Both the position numbers and the translations under genes were made by a program. 64,000 nucleotides of DNA from Mesostigma viride (taxonomy: Eukaryota > Streptophyta > Mesostigmatophyceae > Mesostigmatales > Mesostigmataceae), in assembly GCA_009746045.1 (NCBI GenBank), contig RPFO01000667.1, positions 5,496,719 to 5,560,718 of the forward strand, read 5' to 3'. Of the stretch, positions 12,979 through 22,925 are shown piece after piece (within the stretch, counting starts at the first letter, position 1; the number at the start of each line of letters is the position of its first letter). The notes below the pieces were generated by a model. The model searched no databases. It was not told the origin of the DNA and worked only from the letters and a program-made list of their open reading frames with translations.

Positions 12979-13078
12979 GAATCCTGAACGACTCGAAAAC
13001 GCGGAAAAGATAACGGCAGGCTCGAGCTACCATGGTCCGGATTCTCCCGATTTTTGGCCTGCGCTGGTTGTCTCCTTG
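12979..13078 (-). mobile_element. 100-bp SINE-like insertion with 12-bp target duplication
   Basis: Flanked by identical 12-mers ataatgtagtag at 12967-12978 and 13079-13090. The minus strand starts CAAGGAGACAACCAGCGCAG and contains GGTAGCTCGAG and a B-box-like TTTTCGAGTC (GTTCGAGTC in the related sequence near 23008). Related sequences lie at about 604-735, 13190, 22926-23020, 23505-23580, 43198 and 49518. A tRNA-derived promoter is an inference. Confidence 0.65.
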
Positions 13079-13589
13079 ATAATGTAGTAGTAAGCAATAT
13101 CATCTTAGATCAGAATATCATCTTAGAGACAAGTATTCAGGACTGGGCGCTCAGACTACGGACTCCTGACCCTACGTCCAACATCAAGGAGACAACCAGC
13201 GCAGGAGACAACCAACATCGACTGCATCACCATATCCCGGCCAGCATGTGACCTCATACATCTTATTTTTTTGCATTTCCTTTTCTTCGATTTCCTTGTT
13301 TATTCTATAAGCATCATGTTCATGTGAGACAATTGTCTTTCATATATTAGTTCAAGTTTTTTATTCCTTATCACTCTATCCCTTTCCATCTATCCAACAC
13401 ACGGTCGATCAGCCCCCTTTGTTCTATTAAGTGAGACAACTATGCCTGGACAGCGTCCTCTTTCCATGTGCACAGGTCTTCCTACCAATTGACAGCGCTG
13501 CGCTTCTGCGGATCTTCGTGCCTTTCCTCTCAGACGGCTACTGTAGTCCTTCATTATACGACGAGTTAATTTACACGGAGACTGCATCC

Positions 13590-13728
13590 ACGTCATTGGA
13601 ATTAAATTAAAATTAAAATAAATTATAACATGCCTCCGTTGGGAGATCATGTAGCACATATTCCTTGATGGGTGGTGGAGTGGGGAGATCGAACTAACCT
13701 AACGCTAATCTAGCTAGTCTAGAAAAAT
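13590..13728 (-). mobile_element. 5'-truncated RTE-like LINE, KRRRRFDE family, 3' end only
   Basis: Reverse complement of the 3' UTR seen at 49010-49130: AT-rich tail at 13590-13630, then the CTCC-GTT-GGAG hairpin and the TAGCACAT box. It breaks off at about 13728, next to the oppositely oriented LINE A. Confidence 0.75.
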
Positions 13729-15955
13729 CTTCGTGGATTACACCAAGGCATTCGATACGGTTACCTGGGACGCCCTGTGGGTGGTCCTTCACCTGTTCCG
13801 TGTCCCATCGTACATCGTTGAGATCATCCGCCAGTTCTATGAAGGGTCCCAAGCCCAGGTCCGTACCGCCGACGGCGTCACTCCGGCGTTCCCCCTGCAC
13901 ACCGGGGTGTGGCAGGGCTGTGTGCTCTCCCCATATCTATTCATCATTATGGTGGACTATATTATGCGGCGTGCACAAGCCCGCTTCGCCTGGGTGGAGG
14001 GGCGCCCGCCGGGGATCGAGATCACGGAGTACGCCAGCTACGGCGGGGTTGACCCACCCTACCGCCTGAGCGATCTGATCTACGCTGATGACACGACACT
14101 CGTGGAAACCCCAGAGTCAGCCCAACTGTGGCTAGACAGCTTATCACTGGAAGCGCGGGCGGTGGGGCTTATGATCAGCAAGAAAACGGAGGTCATGGCC
14201 ATCGGCTTCCCTGCTGGGATAGCCCCACCCACCCTCCTCTTGCTGGACGGCAGCCCCGTCCCCCCGGCGACTCGCTTCAAGCTCCTTGGCAGCTGGCTTC
14301 CCTCCACGGCCGACGACATCAACACCCGCATTGGCCAGGCCTGGGCGGCCCTCCGCCGCCTCGACAGGTTCTGGACCTGTCGCTACCTGAGTGAGCGACG
14401 CAAGCGCATTCTGTTCAAGGCCCTTGTCCTCAGCATCCTCCTTTATGGCTGCGAGGCGTGGACCCTGGACCAGGCGCTGAGCCAGCAGCTTGACGGCACC
14501 GTCACTCGAATGCTCCGTCATATCCTCGGCGTCCGCTACCAAGAACGCCGCACCCGGGCCGAGCTCTACTGCGAGCTCCCTCTTGTCACCCATACCATCC
14601 GACACCTTTACGCCAGTACCGGGCCCTGTGGCGCAAGCCCCTGGGCAAGATCGAGAAACAGGACCTGTTCAAGGTCCTCGTCCTTCCTGTTCTCACGTAT
14701 GGCGCCGAGACGTGGACCCTCACCGCCGACCTGGCCCGCAAGCTGGACGGCGCGGTCACCAGCATGCTGCGTTCCATTTTCAGAGTAGGATATGCTGCTC
14801 ATGTCCGCAATGAGGACCTGTACCAGGGCATGCCCTATATCACCAGCACAATTAAGCAACGCCGCCTGCAGCTAGTAGGGCACCTAGCTCGCACCAACCA
14901 GGTAGACACCTCACGTGGCCCCCCCGCAGGACTGCGACCAGCCCAGCCTGGCCGGCACCTCCTGACGTGGGCTGGGCCCAGTAATGTTAGACGCCGCAAG
15001 GCCCGCACCTTCAAGGAACAGCTAGTAGAGGACATGGGGGGCCTAGGCCTCTCCGTGATTTGGAAGAAGATGATGGACAAGGCCAAGTGGGCCCAGGTCA
15101 TAGAGGACAACGAGCCCCCCCCAGTGGGGAAGCGCCCGCGTGTGCAATCCCGCGGGAGGCACGCTAGATAGCTCCCCCTAGGGCAGCGTGCGGCTGCCTA
15201 GATAGATGTTGTAGTTAGAATGTTGTTAGATAGATGTAGTATGTAGCCAATGTAGATAGATTAGACCGGTAGGAATGTGTGCACCCATCCATCCATCCAT
15301 CGGGGTTAATGCTCCGTGACTCCCCAACGGGAGCACGAGTCTAATTAATTAATTAATTAATCCGACACCGCCGCCTCCTCTTTGCCGGCCATCTTGCCCG
15401 CACAGACCAGGTGAATACCGATGTGGGCCCTGCCGGGGGGCTTAAGACGGGCCAACCAGGTAGACACCTCCTCCTATGGCAGGGTCCCCTTGTCCCATCG
15501 CAACCCACTGGCAAACGTGCGCGTGCCGGGCACCGGCGCGGCGCGACCCGGACCTATGTGACACAACTGCTTGAAGATGCAGGGCTTCTGGGACTATCCG
15601 TACTCCGCGCCCGCATGATTGACAAGGAGAAATGGGCTGCCATCTGCGATAAGCACCTTCCCGAGGGGTATATGCTCCTGTTTTCTCCCCACGGGCCCCG
15701 CGGCCCGTTGCTAGCCAGGGTAGAAGTCCGCAGGTGGAGGTTATTGGTCCTGAGGATAGCCGCTACACTACCGCCTTGTCTGCCATTACAGTAGAGGACA
15801 GCTCGGATGAGGATTACATCCCCATCTAGTGCTTAACGGTTGGGGGATGATGCAGACGATATTTGTTTAAACTTTTGTGTAATTATTTTTCTAATGAGAT
15901 TAGCATAGTACTCCGTGGCATGCCTTTGCGCATGACACGCAATTACTTACTTACT
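13729..15955 (+). pseudogene. LINE A: RTE-like reverse transcriptase, interrupted by LINE B
   Basis: 5'-truncated non-LTR retrotransposon. RT motifs in order: FVDYTKAFDT (palm, Asp), GVWQGCVLSPYLF, YADDTTL (catalytic DD), KTEVMAIG, FKLLGSWL, then the C-terminal RTE-type LYGCEAWTL and RRLLFAGHLART. The frame runs from 13733 to 14606, is broken by a 753-bp insertion, and resumes in the same frame at 15370, ending at 15794. The 3' UTR ends in a (TTAC)n tail near 15940-15955. The RTE affiliation rests on C-terminal motifs and the microsatellite-like tail. It lacks the endonuclease domain, so it is dead. Confidence 0.85.
14607..15359 (+). mobile_element. LINE B: 5'-truncated LINE inserted in LINE A
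   Basis: Flanked by the 10-mer atccgacacc at 14597-14606 and 15360-15369, an exact target-site duplication within the LINE A ORF. It carries the RT C-terminus of a second family (GKIEKQDLFKVLVLPVLTYG ... SMLRSIFRVGY, stop at 15171), a short 3' UTR, a GTGCTCC/GGAGCAC-type 3' hairpin at about 15310-15338 and an AATT tail. The 3' hairpin matches sequence at 28717-28752 (-). Confidence 0.9.
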
Positions 15956-15957
15956 AC

Positions 15958-16195
15958 TAGAAAAATCCCAACTACCCTACTCATCAAAACGCCGCCTCCT
16001 CTTGGGGGGAGGTGGCTTGCCCACAGGGTCGGGCGTGCGAGCCTTGACAATCTTCTTCCACCGTGTCTGGTTCTGCATGGCAGTCCAAAGAAGGGAGAGA
16101 GAGTGGATGTGGTATTCAAACTGGGCTGGAATGCGTCCAGGAATATTAATAAAATTAGTCTTTTGTCCCCGTTGGGGGACCACGGAGCACTACAC
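15958..16195 (-). mobile_element. LINE fragments, antisense
   Basis: The minus strand at 15977-16130 encodes the C-terminal KTRWKKIVKARTPDPVGKPP tail of the KRRRRFDE family, then stops being recognisable. At 16148-16190 lies a separate antisense 3' end with the LINE B-type hairpin (gttgggggaccacggagcac) and an ATT-rich tail. These are two stacked remnants. Confidence 0.65.
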
Positions 16196-16207
16196 CCATG
16201 CGTAGTT

Positions 16208-17199
16208 GTCTCACGTGGAAGTCCGACCAGGCACGAACCCGTTTTCATGAAAACGAGATGGAGCTCTTTTCATGCATGCAATCAAGCTTACCTTTCTGCA
16301 ACAATCAGCTCCATCAGGACCTATATACCATAAAGATAACAAATTAGTTCGAAACAATCGGCCTAGATCCACAACACGCTTGCTGCATAAACAACAGTTG
16401 CCAGATAACTCCAGCATGCAACGCAGCCTGAAAACTGCTCAGGTGACCAAAAAAATTTTGAACCCAGGAACCAGGCTTCAAGGCAGCATCAAGTATGACA
16501 ACCATATTCATTCAGCTCAAGTTATTATTCAAAGAAAGTAGGCTTTCACTCATAACCTCAAGAAAACTTTGCATTAGAAGTTCTGCACACTTAAGGACAT
16601 CGTCTATTGGTCAATGGATCAATGAGACAACCAGCTCTGTTTGGCAACAAATCCCCCCCGCTTCCAAGGATCGTTCCAGCGCAAACAACCCTGCAATGCA
16701 CCTTTTCGGTGCCGGATTCATTCTGCGCCCTCAACACCTCGCAAGCCATCCAAGGCTTCAGAGAACCAACGTACCAGCGTCTCCTGATTCCAATATCGAC
16801 TTTATACAGGTATGATCTTCGTACAGATGCACTTGCAGTGGTGTTCATACCACGTACAGCAGCTTTCAAGCGCTGAAATCCTAGCCAGGACTGACAGAGA
16901 AGGAATGGAGCGCATGCCCATCACTCTACTCATCTTTGTGGCATGATAACAATGGTCTGATGGTGCCGCACAGAGTAAGGCGATCCCCTTTGCCAACCAT
17001 TTCCCGTGACGATTTTTTCCCAGCTCTGTCTTCATCCTCACCCCTCAACAACCAGCTGTGCTTGCTCCACAAACGCAAAAGGACAGGTACATGGCTTCAA
17101 GGCTCCATCAAGCCCGAGGACGTAACAGGACGAAGCATCCGTGGCCACAAGCGGCAGTGCCACGGGCTCTGGTGAAACACGAAGAGTAGGCAGTCCAGA
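16208..17199. other. RAB1 downstream region, no gene seen
   Basis: Presumed RAB1 3' UTR and spacer. cttcaaggcagcatcaag at about 16480 is echoed by cttcaaggctccatcaag at about 17095. No coding region is recognised. Confidence 0.4.
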
Positions 17200-17808
17200 T
17201 TAAGAACAGCATCCACTTTTCTGTGGCAAGGGCCGCCCCTCGCCAGGACGAACAGTGGTACCTGGTTTGTTCATCACAGGCTGGCTTGCCATCCTGTTCT
17301 TAATCTCAGCCGCCATCGTCATGAACGCCTGCTCGACGTTGGTTGCGTTTTTGGCACTAGTCTCCAAGAAAGGAATACCGAATTCGTCAGCGAACGACTT
17401 TGCAGTTTGATAGTCCACAACCTTCTTGGCCGTGAGATCGCTCTTGTTTCCCACCAAGAGCTTGTTGACGTTCTCGTTCGCATAACGATCGATTTCGTTC
17501 AGCCACTGCTTCACGTTGTTGAAACTTTCTTGATCCGTCACGTCATACACAACAATAATCCCATGGGCTCCACGGTAGTAGCTGCTCGTGATCGTGCGGA
17601 AACGCTCTTGCCCGGCGGTATCCCAGATCTGCAGCTTGATCGTTTTGCCATCAAGCTCAACCGTGCGAATTTTGAAATCCACGCCAATCGTGCTGATGTA
17701 GCTTTCCGTGTAGGTATCATCGGCGAATCGAAGGAGGAGGCAGGATTTCCCGACGCCAGAATCGCCGATGAGCAGGAGCTTGAACAGGTAATCGTATTCG
17801 GGATTCAT
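17200..17808 (-). CDS. RAB1: RAB1/YPT1-type small GTPase (RabD), single exon
   Basis: Rab GTPase of ER-to-Golgi vesicle traffic, 202 residues. All boxes are present: G1 GDSGVGKS, switch [15 protein letters not shown]3 WDTAGQE, the Rab family motif [16 protein letters not shown]4 NKSD and G5 ETSAK. It ends in GCCS, a di-cysteine that fits double geranylgeranylation. The start was chosen at [12 protein letters not shown] because YPT1/RAB1 proteins begin there; an in-frame ATG 14 codons upstream (17850) would add [18 protein letters not shown] instead of the commoner NKCD is a mild variant. The lack of introns contrasts with the intron-rich genes around it and allows, but does not prove, a retrocopy. 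The frame is intact and strongly conserved, so it is probably functional. Confidence 0.96.
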   Translation of the reverse strand: MNPEYDYLFKLLLIGDSGVGKSCLLLRFADDTYTESYISTIGVDFKIRTVELDGKTIKLQIWDTAGQERFRTITSSYYRGAHGIIVVYDVTDQESFNNVKQWLNEIDRYANENVNKLLVGNKSDLTAKKVVDYQTAKSFADEFGIPFLETSAKNATNVEQAFMTMAAEIKNRMASQPVMNKPGTTVRPGEGRPLPQKSGCCS

Positions 17809-19699
17809 CTTTGGCGGACTCTGATTTAAAAGGGCGGCGCCCCCGTTCACCTCTTACAAGATCAGTGCAGTTCGAACATTCCACTAAGCTTACAGCGTTT
17901 CAACACTCTTGTCTCTCTCGCCTGCTCGCTTTCCTTGAAGGTTTGCACAAGCCGCGTGTGCTTGGGCGAGCTGTTTTAGCGTGGCCGTGGACGTGGTGTC
18001 CCGTCGCCCTCCAGCCGGCTTCTTCCTTGCTTCGCTTCGTTGGCGCTTCACTGTGGAAGGCTCCAGCTTCGCTGTGATGGTGCAGTGGCAAAAATCGGTA
18101 ACCGCCACCCCAAACCGCGTTGGAGGATCGGTTCGGCCCGGCCCTGGGCCGGGAATTTGGAAATGTACGTTGACCACGTTGCAGTTTCAGTTGGCACGCG
18201 GTCTTGCGTGGTTGTACTGCGCGAGGCTTGACAGATACTAGCGGGCATTCGTACGGATGAAAAACGGATTCTCCTGGCAGGGCCTCGCTCCTTCCAGCTT
18301 GACAACGTATCCCCGCGCTTCAGAACCATGGAGCTGTGTGGCCACGCACGTTCCGCCGTCAATCTCTCACGGTATGCGCGGTATCATCCTATCAGAACAA
18401 GGACGGTGCACATTTAACTTTAACCCTGGTCTAATAACGCGCCCTATTAGCCTTTCACCTGTCACCGCCACACGTGTGTGTGCCCACCTTCATTAGGATT
18501 CGCTGATACTCATTTCCCCTCTCACCTCTTTGGTCCATAATTGGCTAATAAAATATACCCATTTCCCCGAAAAAAAAAAAATCCTTTAACTTTTATCCCT
18601 GGCTTGCCACTTGCATTCTCCGGCAATGTGCCAGCACCTTCCAGCGGCCGGCCAATAGGCATTAGTCACGTGATAAGTGGTGGACATGAGCGCTCAGGCA
18701 TGATCTGCTGCTTGTCTGCGAGCATCGATTGACAAGACGGAAGTCTGAAGGTCCGTTGAAAACTAAACAGGTGGCTCATGCCGGTTTCCTAGTTGCATGG
18801 GTGCATAGCTGCAAAGAATCCTGTAGCGACCTGGTCTGGTAGCGAGGAGAAACAGTCTTTTATAATTCCAGGTAAAAATGCATGGCAATTATGCCTGCGC
18901 GAACTGAGCCTTTTGTCTATACATATTGCGTAACCTCCTCGCTCTAGGTGGTCGCTAAGAACGACAGACGACGCCAGGTCCCCTGCAGCATATTTTCAAT
19001 CATTACTGGTGCCCGTCTTCCAGTCTTCAGCTCAACCGGCCGCCGTTGCATGACCTTGTGGCACATTGGCGTCCGGTTCACACGGCACGCGCAGTCGTAC
19101 CGTGGTTTCCTTATTGCGAGCAGGACCGGGCACACGCTCAGCGCTTCTGCTGCACGGGTGCCGTCCCAATCAATCATGGACCGAACTGCGACCATAGGTT
19201 TGAAACCCAACGTTGAACCTTGACAGTACTATTTCTAGCAAAAGAGCTACTACTTTGGGGCAGTGTATGAGCCAAGTTCTCTCTTTCAAATTTGCCAAGT
19301 TCGTTGGCCTCTCGGAAGGTTTGCTCTCTAGCTGATAACATGTCCCCCCGCGCTGATTTCTGTGGGGTGACCTGGCGTGGACGGCCGGCGACCCTCGTTG
19401 GACAGGCCTTCAAGGCAGACTGGCAGAGAAGCGTGGGACAAGCTCGCCGTCTGCAAACGTGCACGTCTCGTGCTTTTGTCCCTTAACAGCAATCGTGGTA
19501 AAACTGAATCTGTTAATGCCGTCATGTCTCTCCCTCTCTCTATATATATACTGTAGAAGATTATCAGAAGTCGCCTCGTGTCTTTTGTCGATTGTCGGTG
19601 TTCAAGGATTCCACTACTGTCTTTCGGCTGGGCACATCTGCCCTTGCTTGCTTGAAAGCCCAGTAAGCACGCATGCAGTGTGCTGGGCAGCTGCCCATC
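17809..19699. other. RAB1 upstream spacer, no gene recognised
   Basis: About 1.9 kb with short ORFs in many frames and none resembling a known family. The stretch next to 17808 should contain the RAB1 promoter and 5' UTR; no clear core elements are seen. Confidence 0.4.
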
Positions 19700-19717
19700 A
19701 TCCCATGCTTGACCCCA

Positions 19718-19860
19718 CTACATACATGGGGTGCACCCCTGGGGAGGGGTCCACGTCTGGCATGGTTGACGTAGAGGTGAACAGTGGGCCCACCCCGCCA
19801 GTAAAACAGTGGGCTTCTCAGCCGACTGCCGGTGGCGAAGGTAACGGGGCAGTAGGCCGC

Positions 19861-19904
<44 letters not shown>

Positions 19905-20212
19905 ATAGCTACTGCACGTTAGGTCGACGCCCAGCCCCCATATAGTATATCCTTGAGCAGCCGGTGCTGTTTTAGAACCAAAGCCCGCTCCGCAGCTGGG
20001 ACCGAAGGAAAGACGCATTAGGGGAGGGCCGGCCTTATTCCGCTTGTTGGGGAGGCGGCAGCTCTCCAAGGCAACCTCGCCCTTGAGCCCCGACAGAGGG
20101 AGGAATTTGGTGTTGAGCGCTTCAGCAAGGGAGCGGACCATCTCGCCGAGTTTCGTTTCGTAGTTCCCGAGGATGAGGCAGATGCTGCGATTCTCCCTGT
20201 CCTGGTTAGCAA
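19718..20212 (-). pseudogene. Decayed LINE ORF1-like copy with CAG expansion
   Basis: The minus strand, in more than one frame, resembles the C-terminal half of the ORF at 25228-26622: LKGEVALESCRLPNKRNKAGPPL matches LNGEIELAAHRLPRARGKAGPPPL, and QQQRRGLLPRYLRHRQSAEKP matches QQQRRRELWPTYLELRQTKAGQP. The QQQ codons are expanded to a (CAG)n run at 19862-19905. Frameshifts make it non-functional. Confidence 0.65.
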
Positions 20213-20659
20213 GCTCGCGCTGCTCGATGGCTGAAGGATCGAGATGGTGATCGAATATTCTTTGCTAGCTGGAGGTGCTCCTTGATGGAAGTGGTGGTGT
20301 AGCGGCTTTGGGTTCTTAGAGTAGTGGCTCAGCCTTTGGTGGGTGAGAGCATTGCCAGCTGGGCTAGGACCTGTGCTGGCTTTTCAGCAATGTCCAGTTG
20401 TGTTAAGTTAACCGCTCGGGCGGTCCATTCCACAGTGCCCTGCAGTTCTTGCAAGGCCATGGAAGCATCTACCCTGTCCTGCATGCAGTTCACTCATCCC
20501 GTGAGCTGTTCTTGTGTGAGGCGGGCTTGCAGCTGCATGCGCTTGAACCAGCTAGCATCGTCCCATCGGTCATGCAGTGCATGCACTTTCAATCCTCCTT
20601 TTGAAAGCCCTTGACCATCAATGGCCGGCACATATGCACGGCCGAGGTATCGATCATGC

Positions 20660-20734
20660 ATTGCCGGGGACACGGGTTACATATCCTCCCCACGGAGGTA
20701 TACCGTATAATTATATATGATCAAATATATGTTC
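20660..20734 (+). mobile_element. Short LINE 3'-end-like remnant
   Basis: Contains acatatcctccccacggagg followed by an AT-rich tail, resembling the KRRRRFDE-family 3' end. The 15-mer attgccggggacacg at 20662-20676 recurs at 22656-22670, on the other side of the TTAA element. Confidence 0.45.
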
Positions 20735-20738
20735 TTAA

Positions 20739-22640
20739 GGGGATGGGACATATCTAAAGTGCACTTTTCTGGAAAACAGACCTGTGCATGGGATTAAAAT
20801 CCAGTGATGCTTGGGAACCATAAATATGTGAAAAAAAAAATTTTCCAGCCACTTGGGGGTGGTACTACCCCCTAGCATGACCCAGTTATGAGCTAAAAAT
20901 AGAAAAAGACGCTATTTTTGGCCGATTTTTCTTAGGAGACTGGGCAAACAAAATGTGACCAAACCACATATTTTCCTGAAATCCCCACCCTTGCAAATAA
21001 ATCTGGCTACTCAGGACCACAAAATAAGCACGTTTAGACTATTTGATGGGGTTTAGCCCAAAACACGTATTTTTTTGGTCCTAAAAAAATAAATCAAATA
21101 GTAGACACATGCAACTGGGTCAGTGATGATATTTATACTAGGCCTAGGGTGGGAATTTCACTCTCACAAAGTTTGAGCTCATTCTGAGCACGTTTACTCA
21201 TGTTGATGGTTGTAAACATGCAAAAAAAAAATGACAGAAAATCCCGGTTATGAGCACAAACAACAGACCTATTACACCCTAGCCCACCACCAACTGGGCC
21301 AAACCAAGTCAAATTAATTCATTTATGATGTTAAAAAGCTTGCCACAAAATCCCAGGTCATTCTGAGCTAGTTTGTCCTTAGTACATCATGTTATAGCTG
21401 CCACCCTGCATGCTTGGTACACCGTGGCATGAGGGACACCATAAGCACATTCCTAAGCTTGCCCCCTGCAAATTGGGCAGAAGCACGTAAAGCAAATGCT
21501 AGATGCTTGAAGAAGACATCCACCGACTCTTAAATCATTACGCAAGCAGACATGACCACTTGCGGGAATCACCTCATAGCTAATACCCAGTCATGATGCT
21601 AAAGGATAAAAGGGCCATCCTTTAATATTGTCATAATAAGCACCTGATCCTTATCATCTAGGAAGCCCCAGCCATGTTTAATGGAAGCAAAACATATAGG
21701 AAGGAGATAACTATATCACACATGCTCACCTTCCCTACAACTTCACACCTTGCTTTCCAGCAGGCTGAAGAGCCAAGACAAGCGTTTATGAGCTCGCCAG
21801 CTCCTTGCAACGTTGATGCCGCTCCCAGGCAGCTAGGGTCCTTGACTACGCAATATACAATGTCAACCATATGAAAAACTCCATAAAACAAAGTGTAGCA
21901 GCGCCGCAAAACTGCCCAATAAACTCTTGCTAGCTTTAAGAAGCATGGCATACGCAGCATAAGGCAAAACATTGAAACCTGCCGAAAATCAGATAGCGCA
22001 ACTGCAACAAGTGGCGAACAAAATAGCAAGAACACCCGGAATCGGCGCCAAAGCTTCATGCCAGGAACATTTAGAGCGCAAACAGACTGGGCGGTGACAT
22101 GCGGCAAATGAACGTACCACGGCCGGCTTTATTTCCTACCCAGGCGCGCGAGACAGCCAGCCAGCCATGGATGGCTTGACCGCGGATCGCACAGGCCTGA
22201 ACGATATCATTTCAGAAATGACGGGAAATGGCCGCAGATCGAAGCCGCTTAGGATGTTTTCACGGTTTCCATTACTAAACGCTTCTTCCTGCATCAATAT
22301 AACCCACAAATCTTAAATTCTACCGTCGCAGGCACGCATTCTAAATTAATATATGCGGCCAGATTTTCGGATTAGACCCCCGTGCAAATCTGGATTAAGA
22401 AAGGCACCGACTTTTCAAATTGTGCATATCTGGCTATGAAACATCATACTAGTACACCGTTTAAAACCACCGGCGTACATTTTTTGCTTGTCGCCTGGCC
22501 GATTAGGCAAATTTTTACGAAACGCACGTCGCCATGGCCACCTCCGCACGAGGTGGGCGCATTGTGCACCACAATTTCACGGTCCGTGGGTACCGGCGCG
22601 AATTTTTTGGCGCCAAAAAATTCCGATATGTCCCGTCCCC
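20739..22640. mobile_element. TTAA-flanked TIR element, 1.9 kb, piggyBac-like by structure
   Basis: Terminal inverted repeats GGGGATGGGACATATC (20739-20754) and its complement with one mismatch (22625-22640), each abutting TTAA (20735-20738, 22641-22644). TTAA target duplication is the hallmark of piggyBac-type transposons, but no transposase is recognised. The longest internal ORF, on the minus strand at 21658-22107, has no clear family. A perfect 24-bp palindrome centred on GGCGCC lies at 22600-22623, just inside the right end. AT-rich interior. Probably non-autonomous. Confidence 0.75.
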
Positions 22641-22679
22641 TTAATTAATTAATTAATTGCCGGGGACACGAGGCTAACT

Positions 22680-22830
22680 AATTCATTAATTATGCCTTGC
22701 CATGTTAAAAAAAAATCATGTGACTGCGTCACGTGGGTGCCAATACAAACACATGTGATCGAAGCAGAGGAACCTTCAACCCCTGTATACACAATGATAA
22801 GGAGGGAGGGAGCCCTAGCTTCTCTCACTG
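22680..22830 (-). mobile_element. SINE-like element, antisense copy
   Basis: Reverse complement of the 10805-10865 type: gactgcgtcacgtgggtgcc then ccttcaacccctgtatacac. The AATT-type tail lies at 22676-22692. Confidence 0.6.
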
Positions 22831-22925
22831 CCACTAGTCGGTGGACAGGCCACAGAGCGCTCTATCGATCCACAGCACGGGGCTGGGGCGCATCGCTGTG
22901 GGTGCAATTCAAATGTAAGGCATAT

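Larger units (their letters stand above)
13430..16207. mobile_element. TIR element copy hosting nested LINEs (boundaries tentative)
   Basis: Begins with AAGTGAGACAACTATGCCTG at 13430 and ends near 16188-16207 with the inverted form of GTGAGACAACTACGCATG. The same termini flank 26681-28667. All the LINE sequence between 13590 and 16190 would then be later insertions. No transposase ORF is seen, and no clear target-site duplication. Confidence 0.45.

Noticed and set aside
21658-22107. 149-codon minus ORF inside the TTAA element as a transposase
   Set aside because: No recognisable catalytic motif or family similarity, and too short for a piggyBac transposase.
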